Shown: positions 29,622 to 41,500 of the stretch, piece after piece
How the letters are laid out: each line of letters begins with the position of its first letter
Position numbering within the stretch: position 1 is the first letter of the stretch
From: Toxorhynchites rutilus septentrionalis
Taxonomy: Eukaryota; Arthropoda; Insecta; Diptera; Culicidae
Assembly (NCBI RefSeq): GCF_029784135.1
Contig: NC_073746.1
Location: 253,979,994-254,043,993, forward strand
Direction: 5' to 3'
DNA: 64,000 bases
The notes under the pieces: model-generated
Told to the model about the DNA's origin: nothing
Database searches by the model: none
What the model saw: the letters and a program-made list of their open reading frames with translations, nothing else
Program-made: the position numbers and the translations under genes

Positions 29622-30994
29622 TTATACGAGGGACACTTGAAGCTTCCTGTCGCATGGTCGCTGCCGTTCTCTGGTTTGCAGAGCAGGCATTTCGGTTGCT
29701 TCGTGCAGTCTCTCGCAACGTGCCCTTTCTCACCGCATCTCCTGCACAGTTCAGACCTGTCAGGGCCTGTGCAGCTTCTTGCCTGATGTCCAAAGCCCAT
29801 GCACTGGAAGCATCGCTCCATCCGCTTGGTCACCCGGGGCACCATCTTCAGCGAGCAAACCGACCAGCCAACTTTTATTTTGGTCGTTTCTACCATCTTA
29901 TTGGCTGCGACTGTTGAGAGCCGTATCGACGCCGTCTGCGTACCACCATACGCCTTCCTCATACGGATCGTCATTGGCGTATTGTCCAGCTTACACTGTT
30001 CTATCAACTCGCGCCTTAGCTCCTCGTCTGTCGTGATTTCGTCCAGATTTCTGCATTCGACCACTGATTCCTGGGAAAGAGCCCTCACCTTCACTTCCTC
30101 ACCGAGCGACTTCGCAACCAGTTCCTTGAAGGCTGAACTTTTGACCGCCGGATCCCTCTTGAGCTCGAAGAGCATCTCTCCTTTCTGGGTACGCCTGGTT
30201 TTCACCACCTTCTCTCCCAGTTCTTTCAACTCCGGATCGTCCCTCACTTTCCGTAGGAGTGATGCATAAGTCACTCCTTCCTTCACCTCGACGATCAGGG
30301 CCTCTCCCTTACTACGCTCGCGTCGGGGCCTAGGTTTTTTTGTCTCCTGCACCCCTTTCTTCTTTTCTTCTTTCTTCTTTCGTTTCTCCGTCTGTTTTTC
30401 GACAGTGCGCCATCCACTGCCTTCACCTTCCTTTTTGTTTCCCAGGTTATCATTTTTAACCTTCTTCAGGTCTTCTTCATCCCCTGGGGTATCCCTCTTC
30501 CTTTTGTCCGATCGTGGATTTCGTGGCGTCTTCGGCGTCTCCTGTATCTCGACGGACATCTTCACCCTTGCTTCAGCGAGTGCTTTTTCGACAACCTCTG
30601 CTCGCGTGATCATCTCCTTCTGTTCACGGTCAGCAGCCGTAACGGCCGATTTGATGCTTGTGACTAAATGTTTTATCTTAGTATGGATATTGTTTTTGTC
30701 CTTAATGAACTCGTAGAGTTCATTCACTTTTTTCTTGACCTCCATCAAGCTTGACCTCCCGACCTGCAGCCCTTCTAAAGAAGTGGTGGTGTTGGCTTTA
30801 TGCGTTAGCACTTGTATCAGGCTACTCTCTCCTTGTTGTGGATCCTGTTGGTGTCCTGTAGGATTCGCTATGGCTGTCTGGTTGCGAATTGGTGATCTCT
30901 GGAGCTTACCGCTCCTTGCGAACACGCTCGCCTCTCCTGTTGGTGTGTCTTCATTCCCGTCGTTTCGTCTGTTGAATTGTTCGAAGGTATTCAT
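29597..30994 (-). CDS. R1-clade ORF1 (gag-like), full-length copy
   Basis: 465 residues from MNTFEQFNRRNDG, open, ending in TAA at 29597-29599. Coiled-coil and basic regions, then knuckles CFQCMGFGHQARSC, CRRCGEKGHVARDC and CLLCKPENGSDHATGSFKC. The ATG lies 5 bases after a leader block also present in the diverged element at 44462-44505. Confidence 0.92.
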   Translation of the reverse strand: MNTFEQFNRRNDGNEDTPTGEASVFARSGKLQRSPIRNQTAIANPTGHQQDPQQGESSLIQVLTHKANTTTSLEGLQVGRSSLMEVKKKVNELYEFIKDKNNIHTKIKHLVTSIKSAVTAADREQKEMITRAEVVEKALAEARVKMSVEIQETPKTPRNPRSDKRKRDTPGDEEDLKKVKNDNLGNKKEGEGSGWRTVEKQTEKRKKKEEKKKGVQETKKPRPRRERSKGEALIVEVKEGVTYASLLRKVRDDPELKELGEKVVKTRRTQKGEMLFELKRDPAVKSSAFKELVAKSLGEEVKVRALSQESVVECRNLDEITTDEELRRELIEQCKLDNTPMTIRMRKAYGGTQTASIRLSTVAANKMVETTKIKVGWSVCSLKMVPRVTKRMERCFQCMGFGHQARSCTGPDRSELCRRCGEKGHVARDCTKQPKCLLCKPENGSDHATGSFKCPSYKKALAESQ

Positions 30995-31590
30995 GTCTGT
31001 TGGGTCCCAACTTCGGGCCGCTATCTCCGCTCGTTGTACATAGTCGCTATCAGTGATCCCATGGTTATCTATGCAAGCAGTGAGGCCATGCAGGGGTTGA
31101 CACGGTCCTTCATGGGGACCGTGTTCAGAGCCAGATCAGCGCAAGTTAGGAATGTGACATCTGACGCCTAGTACCTAGTGCCTGAGCCTAGACGAGCATC
31201 GAACGTACCCGAAGACTTGCCAAGTTATTACCGGGACGGGGGCAATCGCACTATTAGCCCACACGCCGTTTCAGGAAGGTGTCACTCTTCCTTACTCAGG
31301 GAACAGGATAGTACGACTGTCAGCCTTCAGCGTCGTGTTGAAATCGTTTCCGTAACGTGTCCATTTTCCATGTCGTAACCAGTATGTCGTAATCAGGATC
31401 TTACTGGCGTCGATCCTGATGTGCTTGGCACTCCTTGCGTTGCTCCTGTACACGGTATTTCCCCCGTGCAATCTCCAATAGGCTTTACCGCGCCCTTACT
31501 CGCGTTGTCACCCGATAAGTCGCCTCATACGACAGGGACAGGGACCAAGACCCGAAGTGCTATTCTAGGCCGGCAACTCCACGGCTATCC
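30995..31590 (-). promoter_or_regulatory. 5'UTR / internal promoter region of the R1-clade element
   Basis: About 595 bases from the TG junction to ORF1. Non-LTR elements carry an internal promoter here. The 45 bases next to ORF1 (31000-31044) are identical to a diverged relative. No core promoter box was confidently picked. Confidence 0.55.
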
Positions 31591-31618
31591 TGTGTGTGTG
31601 TGTGTGTTTGTGTGTGTG
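31591..31618. repeat. (TG)n tract
   Basis: TG run with one TTTG interruption between the 5' end of the full-length copy and the poly(T) of the next. Confidence 0.85.
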
Positions 31619-32316
31619 TTTTTTTTTTTTTTTATAGAGGTGAGGAACGCTCTTCCAGCCTTATCTGGGAAGGGATAACCCAGACGTCGAGTGGGGATCG
31701 CACCCACAAAAACCAAGCCCTCTACTCGTAGCCTCATTCCCCCCGGGACCACATCTAGGCGACTACTTCAGGGGGCGGCTGTGCTCATGCACTTCACGAG
31801 TTTTCAACGCTAACTAGCGTTGATCCTTCCCTTTTTCTCTATACATCTCATTTACGTTTCCGTTGTACTCCGCCACGCACATCTGCTGCACAGGCTTCCT
31901 TTTACCCGTCGAGACGTGTACCGATTAGGAATTGCCCTCCAACTTGACGCGCAACCCGTCACAGTCACCCTCGCGGGGTTTCTCACCTGTCGAGACGTGA
32001 ACCGATTAGGAAGCGCCCTCCATCTTGACGCGCGCCCCGTCACAGCCACCCTCGCAGGATTTCTCTTCCCAACGGAGCGCCGATTAGGCAGTGCCCTCCA
32101 ACATAACACGCACTCCGTCACAGCCAACTCTCGTGGGGTACCCGCCGATTTGATGATGCTCTCCTAGGCTCTCGCTCCGCCGAAACGATCCTCGCAATGT
32201 TCCTCTCTCCATCCACCAACAGGCATTGCCAGCATTTTCTTGACCCTGCTCTCCAGATTCCGCTTACCCGTCGAGACGTGTACCGATTAGGAATTGCCCT
32301 CCAGCTTGACGCGCAA
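31619..32316 (-). mobile_element. 5'-truncated R1-clade copy, 3'UTR only
   Basis: Poly(T), then the same 3'UTR (GAGGTGAGGAACGCTCTTCC, the three-unit repeat at about 31925-32110, and the start of a second block at 32270-32316). It stops at 32316 and (TG)n resumes. Typical of incomplete reverse transcription. Confidence 0.85.
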
Positions 32317-32345
32317 TGTTTGTGTGTGTATGTGTGTGTGTGTGT
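32317..32345. repeat. (TG)n tract, right flank of R1-clade cluster
   Basis: TGTTTGTGTGTGTATG then a TG run. Confidence 0.8.
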
Positions 32346-33030
32346 CAATGTCAGTGTCTAAGAACGTAAATAGTCTATGTTGTGTATTATAAGGTTTAAT
32401 CAACTTTGAACATCTGTTCACGCCCAACTGATTTAAATTCTCGGATACATGCAAAAACAGAAATTTAAACCATAAAAGAGGGAAAGTTTAATGAAACAAA
32501 TTAATCGGAGAATTATTGTACAAGAACCCCGTCCCAACATGAAATTGCATTAAATTTACAATAAAATGAATGCAAATGAATGTATTGTTTGCGCAATTGT
32601 TATATGGATAAAGCTTTTGATATCAAATTCAGGCAATAACTTGAAGTATCGTTTGATTCACTTCGAGAACAATCACTGCCCAAAATGGGTTGAAATAAAC
32701 GAAAATCTTCAACGCTAAAAATAAATTGAACGTAATTCAAAGGTTTGAAAAGGGTACTAAAAATACAACATTGTCTAATGAATTCAATGTGCCGCACAAT
32801 GCGAATTCATTCATCATCAAAAATATGGACTAGAGTCGTGAAAAGGGTAAGAATATTGGCTTTAATGATGTTCAATTGGTATATTTTGTCTGGTGATGAG
32901 ATAAATAAAATCAATCATTTATTAAATCAGGGCGGAACATTCAACATTGAAATTATAAGCTCACCCAGCTAGCAGATGCTTATCTATGCTGGTTTATGAC
33001 CAAAATAATCAATTATCAATCTATTATTTT
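32346..33030. other. Unassigned AT-rich sequence
   Basis: No coding or repeat structure recognised. Confidence 0.4.
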
Positions 33031-33031
33031 T

Positions 33032-33345
33032 GACGTAGAACTATGTCTTTCATTAAGGGTGCCAAATCAGAATACAGGTCACGTTTTTATGAAATTAAGT
33101 TAACGTTAATAACTATTTTTGCCGTTAACGGATTTTGGCGATTTGCATACTAAACGAATCGGAAATTCCGTAAGATTTGTTTAATATGCTATAAATTAGA
33201 ATCTCCTGGTTTGTAAATGGTTAAAATTCATGAAAATTTAAAGCGTTTCCATTTTCCCATACATTTGTTCTGTCCATTTGTGTACTTACCGAACAGAGCT
33301 GTCAATAACGAGCAACTTATCGACGACCAATGGAGGGGAAATCGT
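33032..33345. repeat. Interspersed repeat with GACGTAG-type end
   Basis: Begins GACGTAGAACTATGTC, then GGTGCCAAATCAGA.TACAGG, TTAACGTTAATAACTATTTT, CATACATTTGTTCTGTCC and CGAACAGAGCTGTCAATAAC. Same orientation at about 59600-59880, inverse at about 56990-57263 and 63240-63530. Confidence 0.75.
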
Positions 33346-33479
33346 AGAAGTTAAAGTCTCCGTGAACAAAGGAAAAGTAGAAGAATGAAGGGGAATACTT
33401 GCCTAGAGTAGAAACAGTGGATCTCGCTGAGGCAAACTTGTTAGAGGCGAATGAACTTCAAAGTTAACATTAAAGACAA

Positions 33480-33560
33480 AAAACAGGAAGTGGGTTATAT
33501 CTATGGTATAACCGCAATGGTGACGTAGGAATATCGTTGATTTAGTGATCATTTGTTTGA
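33480..33560. repeat. End block of the 45640-type long repeat
   Basis: GTGGGTTATATCTATGGTAT then AACCGCAA.GGTGACGT, matching 45630-45690 and the inverse of 18770-18800. Confidence 0.6.
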
Positions 33561-33639
33561 AGTTGAATCTGAATCCATTCTGAATGAAAGAATAAATGAA
33601 TATTTGGGGGACTTCGAAAACGAGAGCGTTACGTTGGAG

Positions 33640-33921
33640 GTACAAGGTTTTATGCATCCAATGTTGGATATGAAAATATCCTACTGATGGGGAAGAATAA
33701 TCTTCAGAAGCATTCCTGCTAATTGCACTTGATTGAAAAATAACAGAACCAAATGTATTTGGTCGCAGAAAAACATAAAAAACATTAAAATAAACTCTTT
33801 CGCTTGCATGTTATTTTCAATGACAAGGGGAACTGGCAGATTATTTTGCAGCAACGATCACTTCTTTCCGGATTATTCTCGATAACCAGCAAACGTGAAG
33901 AGTTGCGTGCGTGTATGCGTG
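33640..33921. repeat. ~260-bp repeat, left part, split by the R1-clade insertion
   Basis: Shares CTACTGATGGGGAAGAATAA, ACCAAATGTATTTGGT.GCAG, GGAACTGGCAGATTATTTT and GCAACGAT...TTTCCGG with 44890-45090 and 45130-45330. Ends GCGTGTATGCGTGT, repeated at the far side of the insertion. Confidence 0.75.
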
Positions 33922-34107
33922 TTTTTTTTTTTCTTTTTTTTTTTGTTGAAGAAGGTGGAAATCTTGCATAGACACCCTATCGCCATGTTGACTGGGTAGT
34001 GTGAGATTCCTACTCACCAAAAACCACCTCCTATGCGTCGTGCCTTTTTCCCCCCCGGGACCACCGTTCGGTATTACTTCAGGGGGAGGATGTGCTCATG
34101 CACTTAT

Positions 34108-37048
34108 TCACTGGGCCATTCTCTGGTCATCTCTCCACTTACGTTGAAGCTTTGACAATATTATTGTTACCGCCCTTGCTACACCGTTCCAAGTGCTCTC
34201 GTCGTTGCAAATTTTTTGTATTACATTTCTCTCGTTGATATCTACATCGGATGCGAGCATTTCACAGCGTTCTTCGTAGAATCGAGGGCATTCGAACACT
34301 ACATGGTCCGGTGTTTCCACTATGTTAGTGCACTCTGGGCAATGGGAGAGCTAGCATGTCCAAATCTGTGCAGGTATTCTCGAAAGCAACCGTGTCCTGA
34401 CAGAAATTGCGTCAGGTGGAAGTTTACTTCTCCATGCCTTCTGTTAACCCAATTGGCAATGTCTGGGATCAGTATGTGGGTCCGTCTACCTTTTGGAGTG
34501 TTGTTCCACTCTTGCTGCCACTTCCTCATCGATTCACTTCCTACTCTTTTACGGATATCTCTGATATTTTGTCCGGATATTTTGCTCTCTTTGTAGCACA
34601 TGTTGTCTTCAGCCAGAACAATGTGGATAGGAATCATTCCGGCTATGACACATACAGCTTCCATAGATATGGTTCTGTATGCGCTCGCTACTCTCATGGC
34701 CATGGTTCTGTAGGTTCGGCTCAGCAGCGTTCGGTTTTGTTTGTTGTTGATCGCTACCGCCCACGCTGGATAAGCGTATCTTAGAGTCGATGTGGCTACA
34801 CTAGCTAAGAGACGTCTCTTGCTACTACTGTTGGCTGCATTATTCGGCATAATTCTGGCGATTGCGGTTATGGCCTTTGCCGCTTTCTCACAGGCGTAGT
34901 TGACATGGCTCCTGAATTTAAGTCGGTCGTCGATTATCACACCCAAGTACTTGAGCTCACGTTTGGAAACAATGGTATGCTCCCCAACGGTGATTTTCGC
35001 TCGTTGAACACTTCTGCAGTTGCTTACCAGCATGATTTCAGTCTTGTGATGCGCTATCTGCAGTTTTGCTCCATGCATCCAGCTTTCTATGGTTCTTATT
35101 GACTCAGTAGTCAGCATTTCCACTTCCTCTCGTGTCTCGCCCGTCACTGTTAGGGATATATCGTCTGCAAAGCCAATGATGTTGACTCCCTTCGGTAACT
35201 TCAATGTTAGCACTCCATTGTACATCCCGTTCCAAAGCGTTGGGCCAAGGATGGAGCCTTGTGGGACACCCGCTGTTACATTTAACGACTTCTCTCCCTT
35301 TGCTGTGTTGAAGAGCAGGATCCTGTTCTCGAAGTAACTCTTCAGGATTCTGCACAGATAGTTCGGTACCATCATTTTGTGCAGTGCCTCTGCGATCGCT
35401 TCCCAGCTGGCACAATTAAATGCGTTTTTAACGTCAACTGTTACAACGGCGCAGAATCGATTGCCACGCCTTTTTTGCTTCAGCGCTTTGTCAGCTATTT
35501 CTGTAAGGTGCAGGATAGCATCCACTGTGGATCTCCCCTTCCGGAACCCAAACTGCAGCTTTGAGAGTCCATATTCACTCTCTGTACACTTTATCAGTCT
35601 GTTGAGTATTATTCTCTCCAGAAGTTTACCAAGTGTGTCCAGCAGACAAATCGGTCTGTATGATGACGGTTCTCCTGTTGCTTTCCCTGGCTTTGGCAGA
35701 AGAATGAGCTTTTGTCTCTTCCATATATCAGGAAAATGTCCTTCATCCAAATACTTTTGTAGAGTTTCTCTGAACATATTCGGGATCTCTTGTATGGAAG
35801 CTTTTAATGCAACGTTAGGTATACCGTCAGGTCCTGGTGTTTTATTTCCCTTCAGTCTCCTTGCTGCAGCTAATAATTCTTCAGTGGTTACTCTCTCGAC
35901 TTCCTCTCTCTCTTGACCGTATGGTGCACTTGGCCAGATCGTCGGTTCGTGCCGCGGGAAGAGCCCCTCTATAATGTATTTCAGCCTTTCCGGGCACTGT
36001 TCGTGGGGGGTCCATGGGCCTCTGATTTTTGCCATCACCACTCTATACGCGCTTCCCCATGGGTTCGCATCAACGTCGCGACAGAGCTCTCTAAAGCATC
36101 GTCTTTTGCTGAGCCTGATTGCGCGTTTTAGTGATTGCTTAGCTGCTCTAAACAATTCCATGCGTTCTTCCCTAACAATGGCAGTCCTAGCCCTCTGCAT
36201 ACACCGTCTAGCCCGAAGACAGCTGGCGCGTAGAAAGTTTATCTCTTCGCTCCACCAATAAACTGATCGGCGTACGTTTTTTGGTTGTATTTTCCGTAAC
36301 ATCGCAGTATCACATGCTCTCGTTACAACGTCTGTCAGTTCACTTGTATTCATTTCCGGTGGAGTTCGTGTTCGGAGTGCTTCGATGAAAAGATCTTTGT
36401 CGAATGTCTTAATTTTCCATCTCCGTTCATTTGGGCTTGGCCCTCGAATTGATGATGGCATTTTGTTGCCAAGGGTGTATCGAATAGCTTGATGATCACT
36501 GTGGGTGTAGTCGTCGCACACCCTCCAGTTCATGTTCACTGCAAGCGTCGGGCTACAGAAGGTGACGTCGACAATAGATTCTCGACCGTTTCTGCGGAAT
36601 GTGCTGGTGGTACCTTCATTGGCTAGTTTCACTTCTAGTTTTGCAAGAGCATCGATTAGATTGAATCCTCCCGCATTAGTGAGTCTACTTCTCCACTCTA
36701 CTGCCCAGGCGTTGAAGTCTCCGCCGATGACGAGGGGCTTCCGACCAATGAGCTCTTCGGTTAACTTATCGAGCATCAGGTCGAACTGTTCTATTGTCCA
36801 CCTCGGCGGTGCATAGCAGCTGCATACAAAGACCCCGTTTATTTTGGCAATCACGAACCCCTCGTGTGCACTGGACACCGTTTCCTGGATGGGATATTTT
36901 CCCGCCGTCATTACCAATTTCTGTTATTGGGGGGCACTCTATACGGCTCGGCAATGATTGCTAGGTCGCACTTCGTTTCTACTACGGCTTGCCAGAGCAA
37001 TTGTTGTGCCGTGTCACAGTGATTCAGATTGATTTGGATTACTTCCAT
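34108..37048 (-). pseudogene. R1-clade ORF2 pseudogene (endonuclease-RT)
   Basis: Starts at ATG 37048 (MEVIQINLNHCDTAQQLLW), overlapping the ORF1 stop by 10 bases. A frame break near 36918 follows EPYRVP. The long open part then carries GGDFNAWAVEW, THSDHQAIRY, SYRPICLLDTLGKLLERII, DVKNAFNCA, GVPQGSILGPTLWN and GFADDISLTV. A second break near 34325 separates FGHASSP from ETPDHVVFECPRF. Stop at 34108. Confidence 0.88.
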
Positions 37049-38222
37049 TTTGTTTTTGCAATCAGTGCCTCTTTGAAGACCGGACATCTTGGGCCTCCCG
37101 TACTGTGCTCATTCCCTTCTTCAGTTTTGCAGAGCAGACATCTGGGTGGTTTGGTACAGTCTTTAGCGACGTGTTCCTTTTCACCGCATCTTAGGCAGAG
37201 CTTCGATCTGTCGGGGCCTTTGCATTTTGCCGCATAGTGCCCGAAACACATGCACTTAAAGCATCTTACGATTTGTTGAGTAACTCTAAAGGGGCATATT
37301 GTCCAACCTACTTTAATCTTACCAACCTCTAACACCTTGTTTGCTTTGTTTCTCGGCAGTTTTATCGTAGCTATTTGTGTACCTCTAAAGGCTTTCCTCA
37401 AGCGTATTGTATACGATTTATCTTCCAGCTCGAACTGATCCTTCAGGGCTTCTCTCAGCTCGTCTTCCGTCGTGATCTCGTCCAGATTCTTGCATTCGAC
37501 TAAGATTTCTTGTGATAGTGCTATCACCTTAGCCGTTTCCCCTAATGATTTCTCTATCAGCTCTTTATATGCTGAGCTCTTAACCGTCGGGTCTCTTTTT
37601 AACTCGAAGAGAATTCCACCGTTCTGAGTGCGCCTCACCCTGGCCACGTTCTCTCCGAGATTTTTCAAAGTCGGGTCGTCTTTCACTTTTCGCAGGATAT
37701 CGGCATACGTTGTGGTGCCCACTGTTGTGACAATTAGTGCGTCTGGTTTCTGTCTCATTTTCCGGACTTTCGGTGTCTCTTTCGTTTTATCCCCTTCTGT
37801 TTTTTTCTCAACTTTTTGCCACCCGTTAGGATCTTTGTTGTTTTCGCTGCTTTCACCTCTAGTACCTTCGTTGGCATCTTTCTGTTTCTTTGCTAGTCTT
37901 TTTTCTTCAGGAGTTTGCCTTCTCCTTTTTCCGGTTAATGGATTGGAATCTCCCAAGGGGATGGAAACTACTTCCTTTGGTCTACTCTGTACAGCCTCTT
38001 TCAGCGTGTTCTCCGCCTTTTCTGCTCTTGCTCTCCAGGTTTGCTGTTCACGATCAGCAGCTGCAATTGCAGATTTGATTTTTATCGTGAGACTTCTTAT
38101 CACAGCATGAACGTTACTGCGGGGCTTGATGTACTCGTAAAGTTCATCGCATGCTCTCTTGGCTTCACTCAGTTTTGATTTTTCATATTGTGGCTGCTCA
38201 TCATTGGGTTTGTGGCTACTCG
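37039..38222 (-). pseudogene. R1-clade ORF1 pseudogene, main part
   Basis: Encodes HKPNDEQPQYEKSKLSEAK, a coiled-coil, basic stretches and knuckles CFKCMCFGHYAAKC, CLRCGEKEHVAKDC and CLLCKTEEGNEHSTGGPRC. The N-terminus is displaced to 44302-44454 by the I-clade insertion. Confidence 0.85.
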
Positions 38223-38582
38223 GGTTTTTTTTTTTTTTTAATTCGTTTATTTTTACAGGCTTAGTTACTTAAGTTTAAAGGAGCCGAATTCTTAAATATA
38301 TTTTTAAAACTATATATATATATATAGAAACAATTTTCTTACATCTATGGTTAGTAAGGTGGAAAACCGATTACTCGCGGTGTACTCGAGTTTAGAAGGG
38401 TGACATATTTTTAGGAGAAGGATGGGATATAAGGAAATTGTAACAATGTTGATGAGCACTCAATTCTTAAATCTATTCGTATATCTATAGTTTATTTACA
38501 TTTCAACTTATTCTACTATTTATAGCAAGGGGACGAATTACCCGCAAAGGAAGGAAAGGAGGGTATTAGGATGTAGGGACAA

Positions 38583-41500
38583 TCACACACGAAGATCTAT
38601 AGCTTTAAGGAAAACATATATATGGGACATGTAATCAAGGTCTAACCGAGCCAACACATCTCTCACCGGCACATTGGGCTGTCTTCCTCGGGCCCGAAGG
38701 GAGTTTTCTGAATTCGATCTGGCGACCAGATACACCTCGCACGACCAAACAATGTGCTCGATGTCGTGATAACCTTGGCCACAAACGCAGAGATTGCTGC
38801 TGGCAAGATTGAAACGAAAGAGTAGTGCATCTAACGAACAGTGATTGGACATGAGTCGGGAGAAGGTGCGGATAAAGTCCCGACTCAAGTCTAGACTTTT
38901 GAACCACGGTTTGAGGCTAACCTTAGGGATAATCGAGTGAAACCACCGGCCCAATTCATCTTCATTCCACTTGCGTTGCCAGTTAGCGATGGTATTTTTG
39001 CGAACTAAAGAATAAAATTCATTGAAGGCGATTTGACGCTGATAAATATCGCCTTCAATTGCACCTACCTTTGCCAATGAGTCAGCCCTCTCATTACCCG
39101 GAATTGAGCAATGTGAAGGGACCCAGACAAAGGTAATGACATAACAGCGTCTGGATAAAGCACTCAAAATTTCTCGTATTCTCTCAAGGAAGTACGGCGA
39201 GTGCTTTTCCGGCCTCACTGAACGGATAGCTTCGACAGAGCTAAGACTATCCGTTACAATGTAATAGTGTTCAACAGGTCGTGAGGCGACGCTGTCCAGC
39301 GCCCAGTATATCGCTGCCAATTCAGCAATATATACCGAGCAAGGATTCTGAAGACTGTGTAAGGTGCTAAAAAATACGTTGAACACTCCAAATCCTGTGG
39401 ACTCATTCATAGAGGACCCATCAGTAAAGTATATATTATCACAATTGATACGCCCATACTTTGCATTGAAGATTGTAGGAACGAACCCCAATCTAAGATA
39501 ATCTGGATTTTCATGGATTTTCTCCTTCATGAACAGATCGAAATGTACAGAGGAATTGATGTAGTCAGGAAAACAAACACGGTTGGGAATATACGAAGAA
39601 GGAACAACCTGCATAGAGGTGAATTCATGATATGAATTCATGAATCCAGAATGAAAATTTAGCTCGATCAATTGCTCAAAATTTTCGATCACCAATGGAT
39701 TCATAACCTTACACCGGATGAAGAACCGAAGAGATAATAATTTGAAGCGATCTTTTAGTGGGAGTACGCCTGCCAAAACCTCGAGACTCATGGTATGCGT
39801 TGAGGGCATACATCCCAACGCAATACGGAGACAAAGATACTGAATTCGCTCGAGTTTAATGAGGTGTGTTTTGGAAGCTGATTGAAAACAGAAACTGCCA
39901 TACTCCATCACTGAGAGAATAGTTGTTCGATACAACATAATAAGATCTTCGGGATGGGCTCCCCACCAGGTGCCGGTAATTGTACGGAGAAAGTTTATTC
40001 TTTGTTGGCATTTTTTACTCAGATACCTAATATGGACCCCCCAAGTACATTTGGAGTCGAACCAGACCCCAAGATACTTGAATGACATAGCAAGAGTGAT
40101 CGGTAAGTTGAAGCTTTGGTTTTGCTGGTCTATGCTTCCTAGAAAAAACCACCATCTCTGTTTTCTCCGTGGAGAATTCGATCCCTAGCCCAATGGCCCA
40201 GGTTGAAAAATTGTTCAAAGTATCTTGTAAGGGTCCTTGCAGGTCGGATTCGTTTGATCCTACGACAGACACCACTCCATCATCTGCAAGTTGTCTTAGG
40301 CTGCAATTTTGTGTAAGGCAATTGTCGATGTCGCTTACATAGAAGTTGTACAAAAGGGGGCTTAAACATGAGCCCTGGGGGAGGCCCATGTAAGAGACCC
40401 GACTTACTGCCGAATCTCCGTGAGAAAAGTTCAAATGTTTCTCACAAAGCAAGTTATATAACATATTATTCAATAGAGGCGGCAAACCCCGAGAGTGTAA
40501 TTTGTCTGACAAAACCTCTATTGAAACAGAATCAAAGGCTCCCTTTATGTCCAAGAATACTGAAGCCATTTGTTTTTTTTCGGCGTAAGCCATTTGAATT
40601 TCTGAAGAAAGCAACGCAAGACAATCATTCGTCCCCTTGCCCCTGCGGAACCCATATTGTGTATCTGAGAGTAGGCCATTCGTTTCAACCCATCGATCAA
40701 GGCGAAACAAGATCATTTTCTCCAACAATTTTCGTATACAAGACAGCATTGCTATTGGGCGGTACGAATTGAAGTCGGACGCGGGTTTTCCGGGTTTTTG
40801 AATAGCTATAACTCGTACTTGTCTCCAATCATCTGGAACAATATTATGCTCCAGAAACCGATTGAATAAGTTCAACAAGCGATGTTTCGCCACATCAGGG
40901 AGATTTTTCAGCAAGTTGAACTTAATTCTATCCGATCCCGGAGCAGAATTGTTACATGAAAGGAGAGCAAGAGAGAATTCTACCATCGAAAACTCGGAAT
41001 CAAGATCGCACCTATCTTGTGGTATATCTCGAACAATTTTTTGCACAGGAGCGGAATCAGGACAAACCTTCCGTGCAAAATTAAAAATCCATCGATGTGA
41101 ATATTCTTCGCTTTCATTCGTTGAATAGCGATTTCTCATGTTTCGAGCCACTTTCCATAATTTTTTCATTGACGTTTCTCGTGACAAACCACCCACGAAA
41201 TTTCGCCAATAAGCACGTTTTTTCCCTTTGATCAAGTTTTTAAATTGATTTTCAAGGTCCAAATACGTCTGAAAATTTTCAGGGGTTCCACGTTTCCGAA
41301 AAGCTTTAAATGCATTCGATTTTTCTACATAAAGCTTGGAACATATGCTATCCCACCATATATTGGGAGGCCTTCGACGAATAGTGGAACCTGGGATGGG
41401 TTTCGTTTGAGCGCGAACCGCGCTGTCATAGATCAAACGAGAAAGGAAGTTATACTCCTCCAATGGAGGTAAACCATCTCTGGAATTGATGGCTAGAGCA

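Larger units (their letters stand above)
26076..31590 (-). mobile_element. Full-length R1-clade retrotransposon, both ORFs open
   Basis: Reading on the minus strand: 5'UTR from 31590, ORF1 at 30994-29597, ORF2 to 26649, a 3'UTR with three ~80-bp repeats, and a poly(A) tail at 26076-26100 next to (TG)n. R1 clade is inferred from the INLNHC...AQ.LL endonuclease start, FADD in RT and the C-terminal CCHC region. Insertion in (TG)n/(AC)n recalls Waldo- and Mino-like members. Confidence 0.9.
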
